Shown here piece by piece: positions 25,317-37,399 of a DNA stretch of 64,000 nt; within the stretch, counting starts at the first letter, position 1; each line of letters starts with the position of its first letter. The position numbers and the translations under genes are program-made. Source of the stretch: Erigeron canadensis (taxonomy: Eukaryota; Streptophyta; Magnoliopsida; Asterales; Asteraceae); the NCBI RefSeq assembly GCF_010389155.1, contig NC_057769.1:27900735-27964734 (forward strand), in the 5' to 3' direction. Under the pieces are notes generated by a model. It was given only the letters and a program-made list of their open reading frames with translations. It had not been told where the DNA came from and did no database searches.

Positions 25317-26269
25317 GGGATAAGGGCCCAGAAATGCAGTCAACTAATGCTCAAAAGTTATTGTGTGCACGAACTTTGGGTCAGCTTTATTGTGTACACG
25401 AAACTTGAAGTTTTGGTTATTGTAAACATAAAACGGGATTATGGCTATGTGGGACCAGTTACTTTCACGTTGACCTGTTGACTCCTTACGTGGCATGCAC
25501 ACAATAACTTTTTGGGATTAGTTTATGCATACAATTAAAAAAACAGATTACTTTTTTTCAAACTCGCCGGAAACCGCAAATACTCGCCGGAAAACTTAAA
25601 AATCTGATTAAACCTTCATTTCTTCGAATTAGACCATGAAATTCGCACCAAAATACTCAAAAATCAACCGCGAACAAACCCTCAACAAAAGTTAAACCGA
25701 TTGAGACTCGCCGGAAAATTCACCAACTCGCCGAAAAAATTAAAATCACCATAACTTTGTTGTTTATTCGAGTTTCGACTTGAGACCGACACCAAACTGC
25801 TCAAAATTGTTGTCCGAAACTCAAAGAAACAACAAAGTTATGGTGATTTTAAATTTTCCGGCGAGTTGATGAATTATCCGGCGAGTCTCAATTGGTTTAA
25901 CATTTGCCGAGGGTTTCTTCGCGGCTGATTTTTGGTTATTTTGGTGCCAATTTCGTGGTCTAATTCGAAGAAACGAAGGTTTAATCGGAATTTTAAGTTT
26001 TCCGGCAAGTATTTGCAGTTTCCAGCGAGTTTGAAAAAAAATAATCTGTTTTTTTTAATTGTGTGCATAAACTAATCCCAAAAAGTTATTGTGTGCATGT
26101 CACGTAAGCAGTCAACGTGAAAGTGGTGACCGGCTAACTTTTGACCCGGTCACTTTTGCATGCTATAGGACTATTGAACAAGTTTTCTGAATACAATAAA
26201 TCTGACCTAAAGTTCGTGCACACAATAACGTTTGAGCATTAGTTGGCTACATTTCTGGGTATTTATCCC
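25317..26269. mobile_element. non-autonomous long-TIR (foldback) MULE, 953 bp
   Basis: The ends are GGGATAAGGGCCCAGAAATG and the inverse of GGGATAAATACCCAGAAATG, flanked by the perfect 9-bp TSD AATATTATA. The inverted homology runs almost to the centre near 25800: ACTCGCCGG phrases, AAAATCACCATAACTTTG and its complement, and TTATTGTGTGCA and its complement lie at mirrored positions. There is no transposase coding. Its TIR differs from that of the 6759-12073 MULE, so it belongs to another Mutator family. Confidence 0.9.
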
Positions 26270-26278
26270 AATATTATA
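26270..26278. repeat. TSD of non-autonomous MULE, right
   Basis: Exact copy of AATATTATA found at 25308-25316. Confidence 0.88.
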
Positions 26279-26677
26279 TGAACATTATCTTAAGTCATAT
26301 GTTGTCTTAGGCCCAACTAGGCTGCCAAGTTCGAGAACGGCCTTATTAGATAGGTCGATGATCTCGTTAGATAGGTTGCTATATAGCAGTCGACCTTTAT
26401 TAATTAAAGGGCCGGTTATTGTCTAAATTAGGGATCAAGTTTGCTAAACCATTATGTAGCCTAGTTATACTCATCTCTTATACATGTTTATTTATCCCTC
26501 AATAAAGAAAACATAATCACCATTGTTGTTGCTTCACGTCAATTTTCTAGGCAACATGGCTCTGTTGCGCGCTCTACCTCTGTTTAGCCGCTTATTCATT
26601 GTTGAAAAGCACTATGCTGTGATTTTTTTGCACACGATTGATTCGTTGTTTCTGGGTTGTTTCAAGTTATTTTCTCA

Positions 26678-26918
26678 CACTGTGTTCTTGAGATTAATTT
26701 ATAAAAGAAAAGAAGAGATTGGAAGATAAATTTGTATCATTTCAAATCACCCCAAATGTCGGGAGAAAATTTTTTAAACAAAAACAACTAAATTATCTCT
26801 TTAAATCATATCATTTCACTTCCTTTCTATCTTAAAAATAAACTCAAGAACCCAACTAATTTTATAATCCATTGTATTCCTTTCTTTTCTTTCTTTAAAA
26901 AAACTCAAGAACATAGTG
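26678..26918. mobile_element. 241-bp MITE with CACT(G/A)TGTTCTTGAG-type TIRs
   Basis: The left end is CACTGTGTTCTTGAG and the right end is CTCAAGAACATAGTG, an inverted repeat with one mismatch. It is followed inward by A/G-rich and T/C-rich complementary stretches. A 3-bp TCA duplicate stands on both sides (26675-26677 and 26919-26921). CACT-starting TIRs with 3-bp TSDs fit a CACTA (En/Spm)-derived MITE, though other families are possible. Confidence 0.65.
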
Positions 26919-26932
26919 TCAACGTTTCTTCG

Positions 26933-27625
26933 TGTTGGAATATAGAACTAAATATCTTTAAACACGAGTACGCAACGGAAGCAAATAAAACCATGTAATC
27001 AAATAATTAACCTTGAAATAGGATTAATGATTACCTCTTAATGTAGATGAATAAATTGAAGAAACTTTAAAGGATTTGAAGTAAATCCCTCTACGATTGC
27101 ACACTAGACACCTCTTATATTGTATGCTAGTACCTTGATCACGAACCGAACAACACTTTGTTTGAAACCTTTGCTAGCTAAGAACCGAAAATCCCAAAAC
27201 CCTTTGGAGATGGGTTTCAGCCGGGAGAAAAGAGAGGGAGAGAAGGAGAGATTATTGTGTGTGAATGAATGCTAAAAGCCTAAAACCCTTAGATTTAAGC
27301 CTCTATTTATAGGGAGATATTAAGGCATAATGACTTGGTGATCAAGTCAAATTAAGGCCTCTAATGAGCCTTCAAAACCGCCCCCCCTTTGTCTAATTAG
27401 AGTCCAACCCTATTTATCTTATTTCACAATTAAACTTCCTTCTAATTAATTTAAATACAATTAACCCTTTAACTTATTTAATTTAATCATTTCATGATCA
27501 AACTAATTAATATATTACTTTAATATATTAATTAATAATATAGAGTTACCGTGTCATTTCGTGTGACCCCGTAGACTTAAATTATTTCCGGACATACTTT
27601 CATTTTACGTGATCATATACTAACA
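26933..27625 (-). mobile_element. solo LTR, 693 bp, with 5-bp TSD
   Basis: The segment starts TGTTGGAATAT and ends ATATACTAACA (imperfect inverted TG...CA ends). It is flanked on both sides by CTTCG (26928-26932 and 27626-27630). A TATA box on the minus strand (CCCTATAAATAG, complement of about 27303-27314) followed by a pyrimidine-rich leader indicates LTR orientation on the minus strand. There is no internal retroelement sequence between the copies of the TSD, so it is the product of LTR-LTR recombination. The superfamily cannot be told from the LTR alone. Confidence 0.82.
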
Positions 27626-27801
27626 CTTCGGACCTTTTTGAGTAGTATAACTCAAAGATGTTGTCTGGAGACGGTAACACAAGATTGAGAGGCTTGAGGG
27701 ATAGGATTTTGTTTGGTTGAAGATGCAAGTCGACGACTTGCTTTGTTAAAAGGAATTGTTACAGGTTTTAACATTAGATAAAAAAAACCCAAAAAATCGG
27801 T

Positions 27802-27939
27802 GATGACAAATGGACAGAAAAAGATAGAAAAGCCATTGTCGTTATTAGATCTACTATAGCTAAGACTGTCGCCTTCAACATTGTAAAAGAAACCACTGCT
27901 AAAAGATTGATGAAAGTGTTGGACATGAAGGCTTGTTGG
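27802..27939 (+). pseudogene. copia-like gag remnant
   Basis: A short frame reads DDKWTEKDRKAIVVIRSTI and then AFNIVKETTAKRLMKVLDM, the pattern of an N-terminal copia gag (UBN2-like) region. Upstream and downstream frames are broken. Further right, about 28226-28245, a PBS-like GTATCGTCAGAGCC block and LTR-like DNA suggest scrambled copia debris from 27.7 to 28.3 kb. Confidence 0.45.
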
Positions 27940-28615
27940 CGAGTTAGGGCCAATTCTAACTAAGGCAAGTAGGAGGCCAGTTTTAATTAGGTTCCATGGG
28001 GACCAAGTTAGGGCTCGATATTTGAGGTTTCTTGGTGACCAAGTTGTTTACCCTAGTTGTTCTCCTATTTATATTCCTCTTATTGTAATTGTAATTTTAG
28101 AGCTAATAACATAGTAGTCGTGGATTAGTTCACACACATTGTGTGAGATACCACAATACCACATTAAGTTCTATGTATCCTTTAGTTTTCTGTTTTTGCT
28201 TTCATTGCGCAACATGTTCCTAACAAGTATCGTCAGAGCCAGGCTAGGCTGTTTCCGTGATCAGTTTTCTTTAACTTCGATTGATGTTACTGTTGTTCGA
28301 ATTGTAATGAGCCTTATTTACTTTGATTGTCGCTGTTGTCGGTCGATTGGTAATCTGATCGGTTATGTTCTTGTTATTGTGATCACATTTAGGGATCTCG
28401 TGTTTTGCTACCTTGTTCGCTTCGATCAAGACCAACCGCCTGCGATTGGGGTTTTTCATCCCCGGTCGTTGACTCATTGTTTCACTCATGTTGATGTTGT
28501 TTACTATTCATGTTTAGTCATATCTGTTTGGGTCTAGTTTCAGTTGATTTGTTGCTCGGCCGTTGTTCATCACCAGCTGTCACCGTTGTTGTAGTTATTA
28601 GCAGTCATCAAGTGG

Positions 28616-29095
28616 AACACATCAAGTAATACACGGTAAATAGCTAATTAATAAATCTATACCATGTTATCCAATCTCCATCTACCATTAACAAGAGTCG
28701 GTGCTTCAAATTTTTTCTCACTATAGTGTATAACTGGTGAGGGGATGATGTGCGCTTCCACTTCAATTTGTTTCCCCATAGTCATAGGTTTCCATGTGGC
28801 CGTAGTTAGGAACCAAATATCGGGCGTAACAGTTCATTCACTCATCCTCGGCTGGCCACGCCGAGGACGAGTGAATGAACCGCTACGCCGGACATTTGGT
28901 TTCTGGCTTACTGGCTATGGCCACGCGAAAACGTATGACCGTAGGGAAACAAATTGAAGTGGAAGCGCAGCTCATCCCCCACATGCTATACTCTATAGTG
29001 AGGGGAAAAAATGAAGTTGTTTATGGTAGATGGAACTTGGATAACATGGTATAGTTTTATTAATTAGTTATTTAGTGTGTCTTACTTGATGTGTT
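28616..29095. repeat. 480-bp near-perfect palindrome (hairpin element) with GC-rich apex
   Basis: The left arm starts AACACATCAAGTAA and the right arm ends TTACTTGATGTGTT. The arms pair through ACCATGTTATCCAA, TCACTATAG, GCGCTTCCACTTCAATTTG and GGTTCATTCACTC to an apex at about 28847-28869 (CCTCGGCTGGCC / CCGAGG). The outer arms are AT-rich and the inner arms are clearly more GC-rich than the neighbourhood. No TSD of more than 2-3 bp is evident. It may be a MITE or a fold-back duplicate of some gene segment. Confidence 0.85.
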
Positions 29096-29099
29096 AAAA

Positions 29100-32092
29100 C
29101 AAAAGCTATTTAATTATAGTTTTTTCTTGTGTTAGGGTTTGTATGAAGTGAGCACATTTTTTATGATCGATATACTAAACTGCTCTGACTTATCAATGGA
29201 AGATGTTCAAGATTTCTATGTCTCGTTTGAGTTGGCTGCGAGTACACATGATCAGGTATGGATTTCTATCATTCATTTGTCACCAATTAACGAGACGTGG
29301 ATGTAGAGTGTTTGTTTTTCAAGTGGATAAAGTGGTGGATGATTTTAGAACAGAATGAAAAAGTGTGCAGCCGTTTTGGTGTGTTCTTGAGTAGTTGGAA
29401 CATTGTTAAGGGAGTGTGAAATAGGGTGGTTAGAAGAAATGATGAGAAAATGAATGGATATGTAGGTGAAAGAAGAGGGTGAAAGGTTTGTGAAAGGGAG
29501 ATATGTGGGTCCATTTTTGTTATCTTATCTTGTATATTTTATTTTGATTGGTATATTATGGATATGATGTGTACTAAATTTGAAGGTGATTGGTTAAAAA
29601 GAAAAAATAAATGTGAAGTAAGTAAGAAGGTGAAGCTGACATGACAGGAAAACGTATAGGTAAAATAGGTAAACGGTTACGAATGGCCTTAGAGCATTAG
29701 GTATCTTTATCCAGAATGTCACTTCAGCGTTACATTATGTTTCATAGTTTTACAAGTTTTGGGCCCTTCTGGATGCGGAAAGCAGAAATTTACCTTTTTT
29801 TTTTATTACTTTTATAAATTATAAGTTATTTATTAAACCATTTTTTGTCTAATAATACAAACAAAAATGCAATAATAAAGATAAAACTATATATCTATTT
29901 TGTGATAATGCAGTATGACTTTATACGAGTAACTTTCTTTGTAGTTTCCTCCAATTTCAAAGGTCATATAACTTGCTATCTGTCCAATATAAACACCTAA
30001 AATAATAACATACATTTTTTTTCTTAGCTAGAATCATGCTTACTAGACTTAGAGATGTGTACATCCAATAATGCATGATGTACAAGTAGGTCGAGATATT
30101 TGTAACTATAGACAAAGAAAAATAGAAAAAATAAGCAAAATTCACTAAAAGACAAAAAAAACGAGATGTCGTTGTTCAGCGAAGAAACAAAGAACCCCAA
30201 AGGGGTGACCAGTGCCGAATGGGGGAGGGATGGAAGGGTGGTCGGTGTCGGTGGCATGTCATATTTAGGTTGCCATCACATGCCCATACCCCATGCTTTT
30301 ATAGAAGAAAGGAAATGATTGGAAGCTAACGGACCGGGTCACGAGTTCGATTTTGTTGCATTGTCGGTTTTCAGGTTTGCACGGGGCAGACCGAGTTTTG
30401 ACCAATGTTTATGCTTTTTTCCGGTGTATCCAGAAAATATAAGCTAGTTTTTGACACACGTGAGAAGAACTTATAACCGGATAAGGTAGTAAATGAGCCA
30501 TTAGACTGTTTAGCGATTGTTAGGTAATCTAGTTAAACTCTTCAACTTTTTTTAAATAGGTGATTTTTGTATTGCAGATTTTACTTCTCACACTATAACA
30601 GTTTAATTCATCCAGTAATTTATTGTTGGCGGCAAATCATACAAAACTAAATAATTATAAGAAGTTTGTTGCGATTAAAATATTATTTTAGTATAGTCTG
30701 TGGAGGCTTGTATCTACTTACAATCACCAAAAACTACATATTGTTAAGTCTATTTAGAAGAGATTATTTCAATTATTTAACAAAATTGAGATAAATTGGA
30801 TAGGATCAAACGTAGCATGTAATGCTAGAATGAAAATAAGTAATGTCGATATGGTACAACCGAATGCAAATCGTCATAACAAATAGCAATGACTTATTTT
30901 GGTAGATCACTTATGATCAAAATCTACCTAGTACTGTTTTTTTTTTAAACCTCACATGTTTGATCAATAAATGCCCACTATAGGATCTATATCGAATAGT
31001 TTATATGCGCTACAAGATGTGAGAAATAAAGTTTTATATGACAACCTACAAAGTTAAAGATATCAACAACTCTAAAAATAAATAGCAATAAACGAGAAAC
31101 AAAATTGTTAATCATTTTCTTATATATATAAAATTTTCATTTATCATCTTTCAAGTTTATGAAACAGAATAGACATAGCAACGTCCAAGGGCTGACAGGT
31201 TTTACTACATAATATATTGTGTTTGTTATATAGTTCCGTTAAGGGCTGAATATGACCTCAAGCATTGAAGCTCACGTAATTAAGAGCCCAGCCCGTAAAT
31301 AACATGTAACATTAGTGTTTATATTATTATAAAAGTTTTCTTGGCCTAGTATAGCTATTGTGTCATCCATAGGGATACAAGGTAGAGATCTATGTCATGT
31401 TGTTCCGCCACTATCACGTGATTCTAGATTAAGTCGTCACTATGTGTTGTAATCCGTAAACATAGTGATATAATCATTACGAATTCTATCAATGCATCAT
31501 ATGATTCCAATAATGAAGAATTACTACAATTGTATCTCAAATTATGTTGTATATGTGGGTATTTGTTTTCCTTACTATCATCGGATTCATGTGGATTCCG
31601 CACAAATAAAAGCTGTAAAAATCACGTGATTTTCGTCTTGCTAGGAACTTTCATGGATGAAAAATATTACAATTAATCAAAAACATTTAATTACAATCGA
31701 AGATAACATTCAAATATTTTTAATTGCAATTGAAGATTACATTTGATTTGATTTCTATAATTTCGATGTTCATATTCACTAATTCGATATTGTTATGTGT
31801 GATTTTTGTTTGCTGCCAAGTGCCAACCGTGAGAAAGTTTTAAAAACCTGATAAAAACGCAGTTGATGATTTAAAAATTGTTAACAAGGGTAAAAAAAAG
31901 TCATAATAAATGTATAGTAAAAAATTCACTGCTGTCTTTTTATAAGAAAACCAAATTTCAATTTTAATTTTCTCTCGATAAACCCCCACCGAAGAAAAAC
32001 ACCACCCTTGTTATTATAAACATCACCGGTGATAAACCACCGTCCGATTCATCGCACCTTCATTTTCCGTCAATCAAATTCAACACTTATTC

Positions 32093-32124
<32 letters not shown>

Positions 32125-32156
32125 ATAATCAATCAAAAATCTTAAAAAATAACTGT
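29100..32156. other. intergenic region, no gene recognised
   Basis: AT-rich with scattered homopolymers. Short open frames at 29287-29514 and 29957-30257 show no domains. The last 130 bp, with CA/TA microsatellites at 32096-32124, are likely the leader of the bromodomain gene. Confidence 0.5.
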
Positions 32157-35100
32157 ATGGAAACAATGGACCCACCTCTAGCCGAAACCCGACCCGAAAG
32201 CGAACCCGTACTTGTTGAAGAATTAGGTCAAAATGTTAATGAAATCTTCGTCAAAGTTGATGAGGTATTTTTAAAGGCCTTTTTTTTATTTAAATTTGTA
32301 AGCTTTTACAGTATATATATATATATATATCTGTATCTATATGCTAGTTTATTTATAATTATTAAGGATTTTAGATGGATAGTTAATTTTTGAGGAATAT
32401 GTGAATTGATTAGTTATAAAGTTAGTAGCTTTGTCTTGTTGTAAGTATTATTATTTTAATATTATTGTATTATTTATATATACAAAAGATGTATAATTGT
32501 TGATGTATAATTTAGGTCATGAATGAGAGAATCATGCTGTTTAATTTGAGATATATTGTTATCATCCTTTTTGACGAAAGGAAGTGATTTGTTTTAGTCG
32601 GAATACAGGATTTGTGACCTTTATATGCTAGTATTAACGTTACAACGTTTTTGGTGGACTTGGCATATTGTGATTGCAAATGAATGACAATGACATGGAT
32701 TTTTCCCGAATGTATTTGTTATTTTGTGACTCTGAAGTTGAATGGCATTGATCGATAATCAGAACATGAATCTCGCGTTGAGAAAACATAGTTAGTGAGT
32801 TTAAAACGGTCCGGTTTCAATAGGTAGTGGAATGTATCCTTGTTTTTTTGTAAATTGTTTCTGTGTAAATGGACGACTTGATGATCATGCATTATATGTA
32901 ACGTAACCCATTATGGCATATTGATAGTGTGTTTGGCAATAGCAGAGGAATAATTGGGTTTTGGGTATCTAAATAGTCATCTTTCATTTAAGTGTTCGAT
33001 GTGAAATTTGTTAACTTATAACAAGTTGTTTTGAATTCAATCGTTGATTCTAGACCTTGAACACTTGGCTGAGTCAGCTTGTTTATTGCATTGATTATAT
33101 TTTTTAGATTTATATGATTAATAATTGATTATTCTTTTGAGTGGAACATACGCTTACACCAATGTACATCGATTGTTTTAATGGAGACATGAACCGACAA
33201 CTTAAATGCCTTTAGGCCAAAGAGACAAGGCATGTAGGTTTATATGGTTAAAGATTTAATTCTGGATATCTGATGATTTGGTATTTTACGTTTCAACCTA
33301 CCTTACATGAAATAGATTCTTTACATGTTTTGAATCTCTAGTTACCTTCCTGCATAACTTTTCGTGCTATTGTCTTTTATCAACCATCTAGCATCACATT
33401 TGTCAGTTTTTATGCATTATTCAAGTTTCATATTAGTTTGACATGATATATTAACCAATATGCAGCTTGAGAAGAGGTTGAACGAAGTTGAGCAGTTCTT
33501 CTCTAAGACAAATAAAAAACAGTCAAACACTTCTAAAGCTAGTTCAGTATTGAAAGACAAAGATAAGGATAAACAATTGAGCAGCTTTAGAAGGCGGCAG
33601 CAGGATGCATCTCGTAGGGAAGCAGCCGCTACAAAGAGAATGCAAGATCTTATGCGTCAGTTTTATGGATTATTACGTCAGCACATTTTATATCCTTTGG
33701 ACTACTCTAGCATTTACATATAATTTGCCAAGTTGCTGTGAAATCATGATAATGCAGTTATTATGAGTTATCTCTTTTAGTGGTAACAAGCCGATTAGGA
33801 AACTTTCTGAAATGATGATAATTCTATGTAGGTTTGATTTGTAACTAGTTTTGCTACATCATACTGTATATAAATGGGTCCCCTTTATTTGACTGATAAA
33901 AATGTGGTAGTAGGCTTTGTTTACTATGATTAGAAACGCTTAGCGAAATGGCATAAAATAATGGAACCTAACTTGTATTGGGTATATGGGATTTGGGAAG
34001 TGTAGTCCTCCTAATGTTACACTCTCTTTAAGCTTTTGACTTTTCATACTTGACCATGTGTTATTGGTCATGTTTAGTTTAATAACTGTATCACTATCAG
34101 TTGAAAATTGGAATATGATAAATCCGTTTCTAATTACCTATGTGTTGCCATATTTGAACTTCCTTTACTATCTTTGGGGTTACTTCGCACAAGTGGGTAG
34201 AACCATTCATGCAGCCAGTGGATGTTGTGGGGCTTAAGTTGGATGATTACTATGAGGTAAGTCTGAACTAACTTATAAATTCTTTGTTAATGTTGATGTT
34301 TCTTCCTAAATAGTTCATTAAAAGGCATGCTCTGAAGGTGTGACACATATGCTAGTTTTTTACCACTTTTTTTCAATCATTTTCTGTTAGTTTACTTCAT
34401 AGGTTTGAAGTGTTTGGGTTCAAAAATCTGCACTTCCTTTTAGCATTCTACACTGATCACTTTGTGTTGATGTACACTTTCCATCTAGATAATTGAAAAG
34501 CCAATGGACTTCAGTACAATTACTAACAAATTGGAGGCAAAAGATGGCACTGGGTATAAAAATGTCCGAGAAGTATGCGCGGATGTGAGATTAGTATTTA
34601 AGAACGCTATGAAGTATAATGATGAGAGAAATGATTTTCATGTGATGGCCAAGACATTACTTGCAAAATTTGAGGAGAAGTGGCTGCAGCTTTTGCCGAA
34701 AGTTGATGAAGAGGTAAAATTTTATTTGAATACCAAATAATGTTCTTAGAATAAAATTTATTATTGCTCAACAGTTGATTGGTAACTTTGAAATTATGTA
34801 TGTTTAGGATGAGAGACGGAAAAGGGAGGAAGCAGAGGCACAGTTTGATATGCAACTTGCTCAAGAGGTTGCTCATGCGAAAATGGCCAGGGACTTAAAT
34901 ACCGAAGTAGGTTAAAATTTCAGAGCTATTAACTGAACTTCTATTTATTTATAATCTCATGAATTAGTATAAATGGTTTTATCAGCAGAAAAATTTACTC
35001 TTTTTTTTTACGGTGTCATTTTCTGCCGTTTCAGCTTGACGTGGTTGACAAAAGCCTCGAAAGAATGAAAGAAGTGGTACTTCAAAATTGCAGGTTTGTC

Positions 35101-36578
35101 CTAATATCATGAGAGCTATATCTTTTTTATAGCGTGTTTACAGCTTATAAGCATTTTTCAGCCCCACTAAAATAGTTGCTTCACAAGAATTGCGGTTTGC
35201 CAATCTTCGTCTTGGAGCCTTTCAGTAGTCACCATTCTGTAACGAACGTAATTGCTCTTATCTTTATGTGAAATGAGGTAGTCGGTGCCAAGTTATCGCA
35301 TATATATATCCTAGATGTCTTAGATGTCATTATAGATTTCACTCAAATCTGAACAACCATGGATATCTCATGTTTTCTATCATGGTAGATGATGTTGTGG
35401 GATATGGTTGCTTTCATTCATTATTTATCTAATTCAGATTTGTATTGAATGGGATAAACTAATGTCTATTTCACCACTCACATAGACTTACACTCCTGTC
35501 TCAGCAGGATTCATTGGAATTATTTTACCTCTTATAGCCCAGTTACCAATAGGTTGTAGGTTCAACTCCTGGTAGGAACAGATGCGTGAATCAATTCTGA
35601 AATTGGACAAAATGTGGATGAATTAACGGCTTTCAGAAGTTATTTAGTAGAACGTCACGGCTCGATTTTCCATTGGGCCATGATTAGTAATACATAACTG
35701 TAGCTATTCCAGGGACATTCTCCTTTTATTTAGCTAAGCTGTCTTTAACTCTATATATTACTTTAAAGCTTCGTTGTAGATTTCAATGCTTAATGTAGAA
35801 CGACCATTTCAGGAAAATGTCTACTGAAGAGAAGAAAGCACTGATGACAGTTCTTACCCAGTTATCTCCCGAAGATTTGAACAAGGCACTGCTAATCGTC
35901 GCCCAGAATAACCCCAACTTTCAAGCAAATGGTCAAGAGGTGGACCTTGACATTGATGCACAGGTCAAATTCAATACCCTAAACCACACTTTTCATACCA
36001 GCACATCAATTAATATCTAAAGCAGAAAGACGGGTGGGTCAGACGGGTTTGGTATCAGGTAAAAAGGGGTCGCGTAGGGTTAGGTTGATCTGCACCTGCT
36101 ACTTTATCTCATTTTTAGACCTCTTTTGTAAATAATAAAACATTTTTATATATGATAAAAAAGAATATTACTACAGACTACAGTAACAATCAGATTTCTG
36201 AATGATTGAGGAGGCTGTCAAATTCATTGGGGTTAAACCCTTACCCCAAAAAATTTAGGAGGCTGTTTGTATAACACGTGCGCTCATTTGACATAACATG
36301 TCGAAATTTGTGATCCGTTTATAAGAAAGGAGTCGAAGTTATTCTTGTGTATCATTGTTTTTTTCTTTTCTTGTATCATGCAGAGTGAGTCGACGTTGTG
36401 GAAGTTGAAGTTTTTTGTGAAAGACTTGCTTCAGAAACAAGGAAAGAGTCCAACAAGCATGGGTGGTAACACCATCACTACCACCAACACCAACATCAAC
36501 ACAAATCAAAACAAACGGAAAAAAGAGATCAATGAGGCACAACCAAAACCCCCCCAGAAAAGGAACAAAAAGGCTTAA
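32157..36578 (+). CDS. GTE: GTE-type bromodomain and NET-domain transcription regulator (GTE1/GTE6 group)
   Basis: Exons: 32157-32264, 33466-33689, 34184-34256, 34489-34713, 34808-34906, 35035-35093, 35813-35963 and 36384-36578. The total is 377 aa and all phases close. The N-terminal part is a coiled coil (LEKRLNEVEQFF, then SRREAAATKRMQDLMRQF). The bromodomain (about residues 110-205) has HKWVEPFMQPVDV, LDDYYEIIEKPMDFSTI, GYKNVREVCADVRLVFKNA and the acetyl-lysine-binding-type NAMKYNDE. A charged helix with EEAEAQFDMQLAQE follows. The NET domain (about 264-335) has MSTEEKKALMTVLTQLSPED and STLWKLKFFVKDLL. The lysine-rich tail (QPKPPQKRNKKA) looks like a nuclear signal. By family knowledge these nuclear proteins read acetylated histones, and GTE1 and GTE6 affect germination and leaf development in Arabidopsis. 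I cannot tell which of the two is the orthologue. Intron 2 (33690-34183) is AT-AC. Confidence 0.92.
33690..34183 (+). other. putative U12-type AT-AC intron in the GTE gene
   Basis: There is no usable GT donor between the coiled coil and the bromodomain. The sequence ATATCCTTT at 33690-33698 matches the U12 AT-AC donor consensus. The intron would end in AC at 34182-34183, with TTCCTTTAC at 34160-34168 matching the U12 branch site (TTCCTTRAY) at all but one position. The branch A lies about 16 nt before the acceptor. Splicing there joins phase 2 to phase 1 and restores a reading frame that continues into HKWVEPFMQP. Confidence 0.8.
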
Positions 36579-36975
36579 ATAACATTTTTGTTTCTTGGTA
36601 AAATCTGTGATTATGTGAATAATACATACCATTAATCATGATCAAGGTTACCTTAACTGAGTTTGTATCTTTTGTGTTTTGCTAACATCGAGTTGAAACT
36701 TTTCAGGCTTAGTCGTGCCCCCAGAGCAACTCATTAATTTTTTTGTTTTTTTTTTGGGTAAAGGGATACCCTGATTAGCTTTTATAACAGCATGAACCAA
36801 ATGCGTACAAGTAATATGGCAAAGTACCATATTAGTTCCTATATACATGCCGTATTTGCATATATATGTAAGCCAAGCTAAACAGCAAAACCAAAACAAG
36901 AGCAAGCTACATATCTTCTAATGCTAGATACATGATGTTGACTAACATTAGTCTAATATAAACTTCATGTTGGCA
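36579..36975. other. 3-prime flank of the GTE gene, no gene
   Basis: T-rich, with no convincing frame. It probably contains the GTE 3-prime UTR (AATAATACATACC near 36620). Confidence 0.4.
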
Positions 36976-36979
36976 GCTT

Positions 36980-37384
36980 TCAAGCATCAAGTAGGCGCTT
37001 TCCTCTTTCATTATTCTTGAACATCATTGTAAGTGGCTTCAATCTAATAGTAGATACTACGACATCTTTAAGCTGGAGTGCCGATCTCATATTAGGAGTA
37101 AACAAGCGATTATTTCTCTCTTGCCATAAAAAGTAAGAAGTCACGGCAACTAATAGTCGTCCAATAATGCGCTTTGCTGATTTCCAATTAGAATGGGCGT
37201 ATAGCCAAGAAACAACATCATCCCATTTGGCCGAAGTATGTTGCATACCGACAAGATGCTTGACAGAATCCCACACCTGCATAGAAAACGGGCATTCAAA
37301 AAATAAATGGTCATGCGAATCTGGGCCCTTTTTACACAAGGAACAGCATAGCAGGTTTAAGTTAGTAGAGCCACTAACGTCAAC
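36980..37384 (-). pseudogene. LINE (L1-type) fragment: reverse-transcriptase zinc-binding domain
   Basis: The minus strand encodes LCSLCKKGPDSHDHLFFEC, then PFSMQVWDSVKHLVGM, DDVVSWLY and LLVAVTSYFLWQERNNRLF. This is the typical zf-RVT C-terminal domain of plant non-LTR retrotransposons. Only about 130 codons survive and no reverse transcriptase lies upstream, so it is a fragment. Conserved Cys and His residues (C..C...H..H/FF.C) are kept. Confidence 0.85.
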
Positions 37385-37399
37385 TCATTGATATTTTCG

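Noticed and set aside
29120..29255. Exon-like stretch ending in a GT donor (FFMIDILNCSDLSMEDVQDFY)
   Set aside because: It sits just beside the 480-bp hairpin. No adjoining exons in compatible frames and no recognisable domain were found.
35500..35600. tRNA-like B-box word (GGTTCAACTCC) in a GTE intron
   Set aside because: No A box at the right distance, no cloverleaf and no TSD. Possibly an old SINE scrap, but too weak to annotate.
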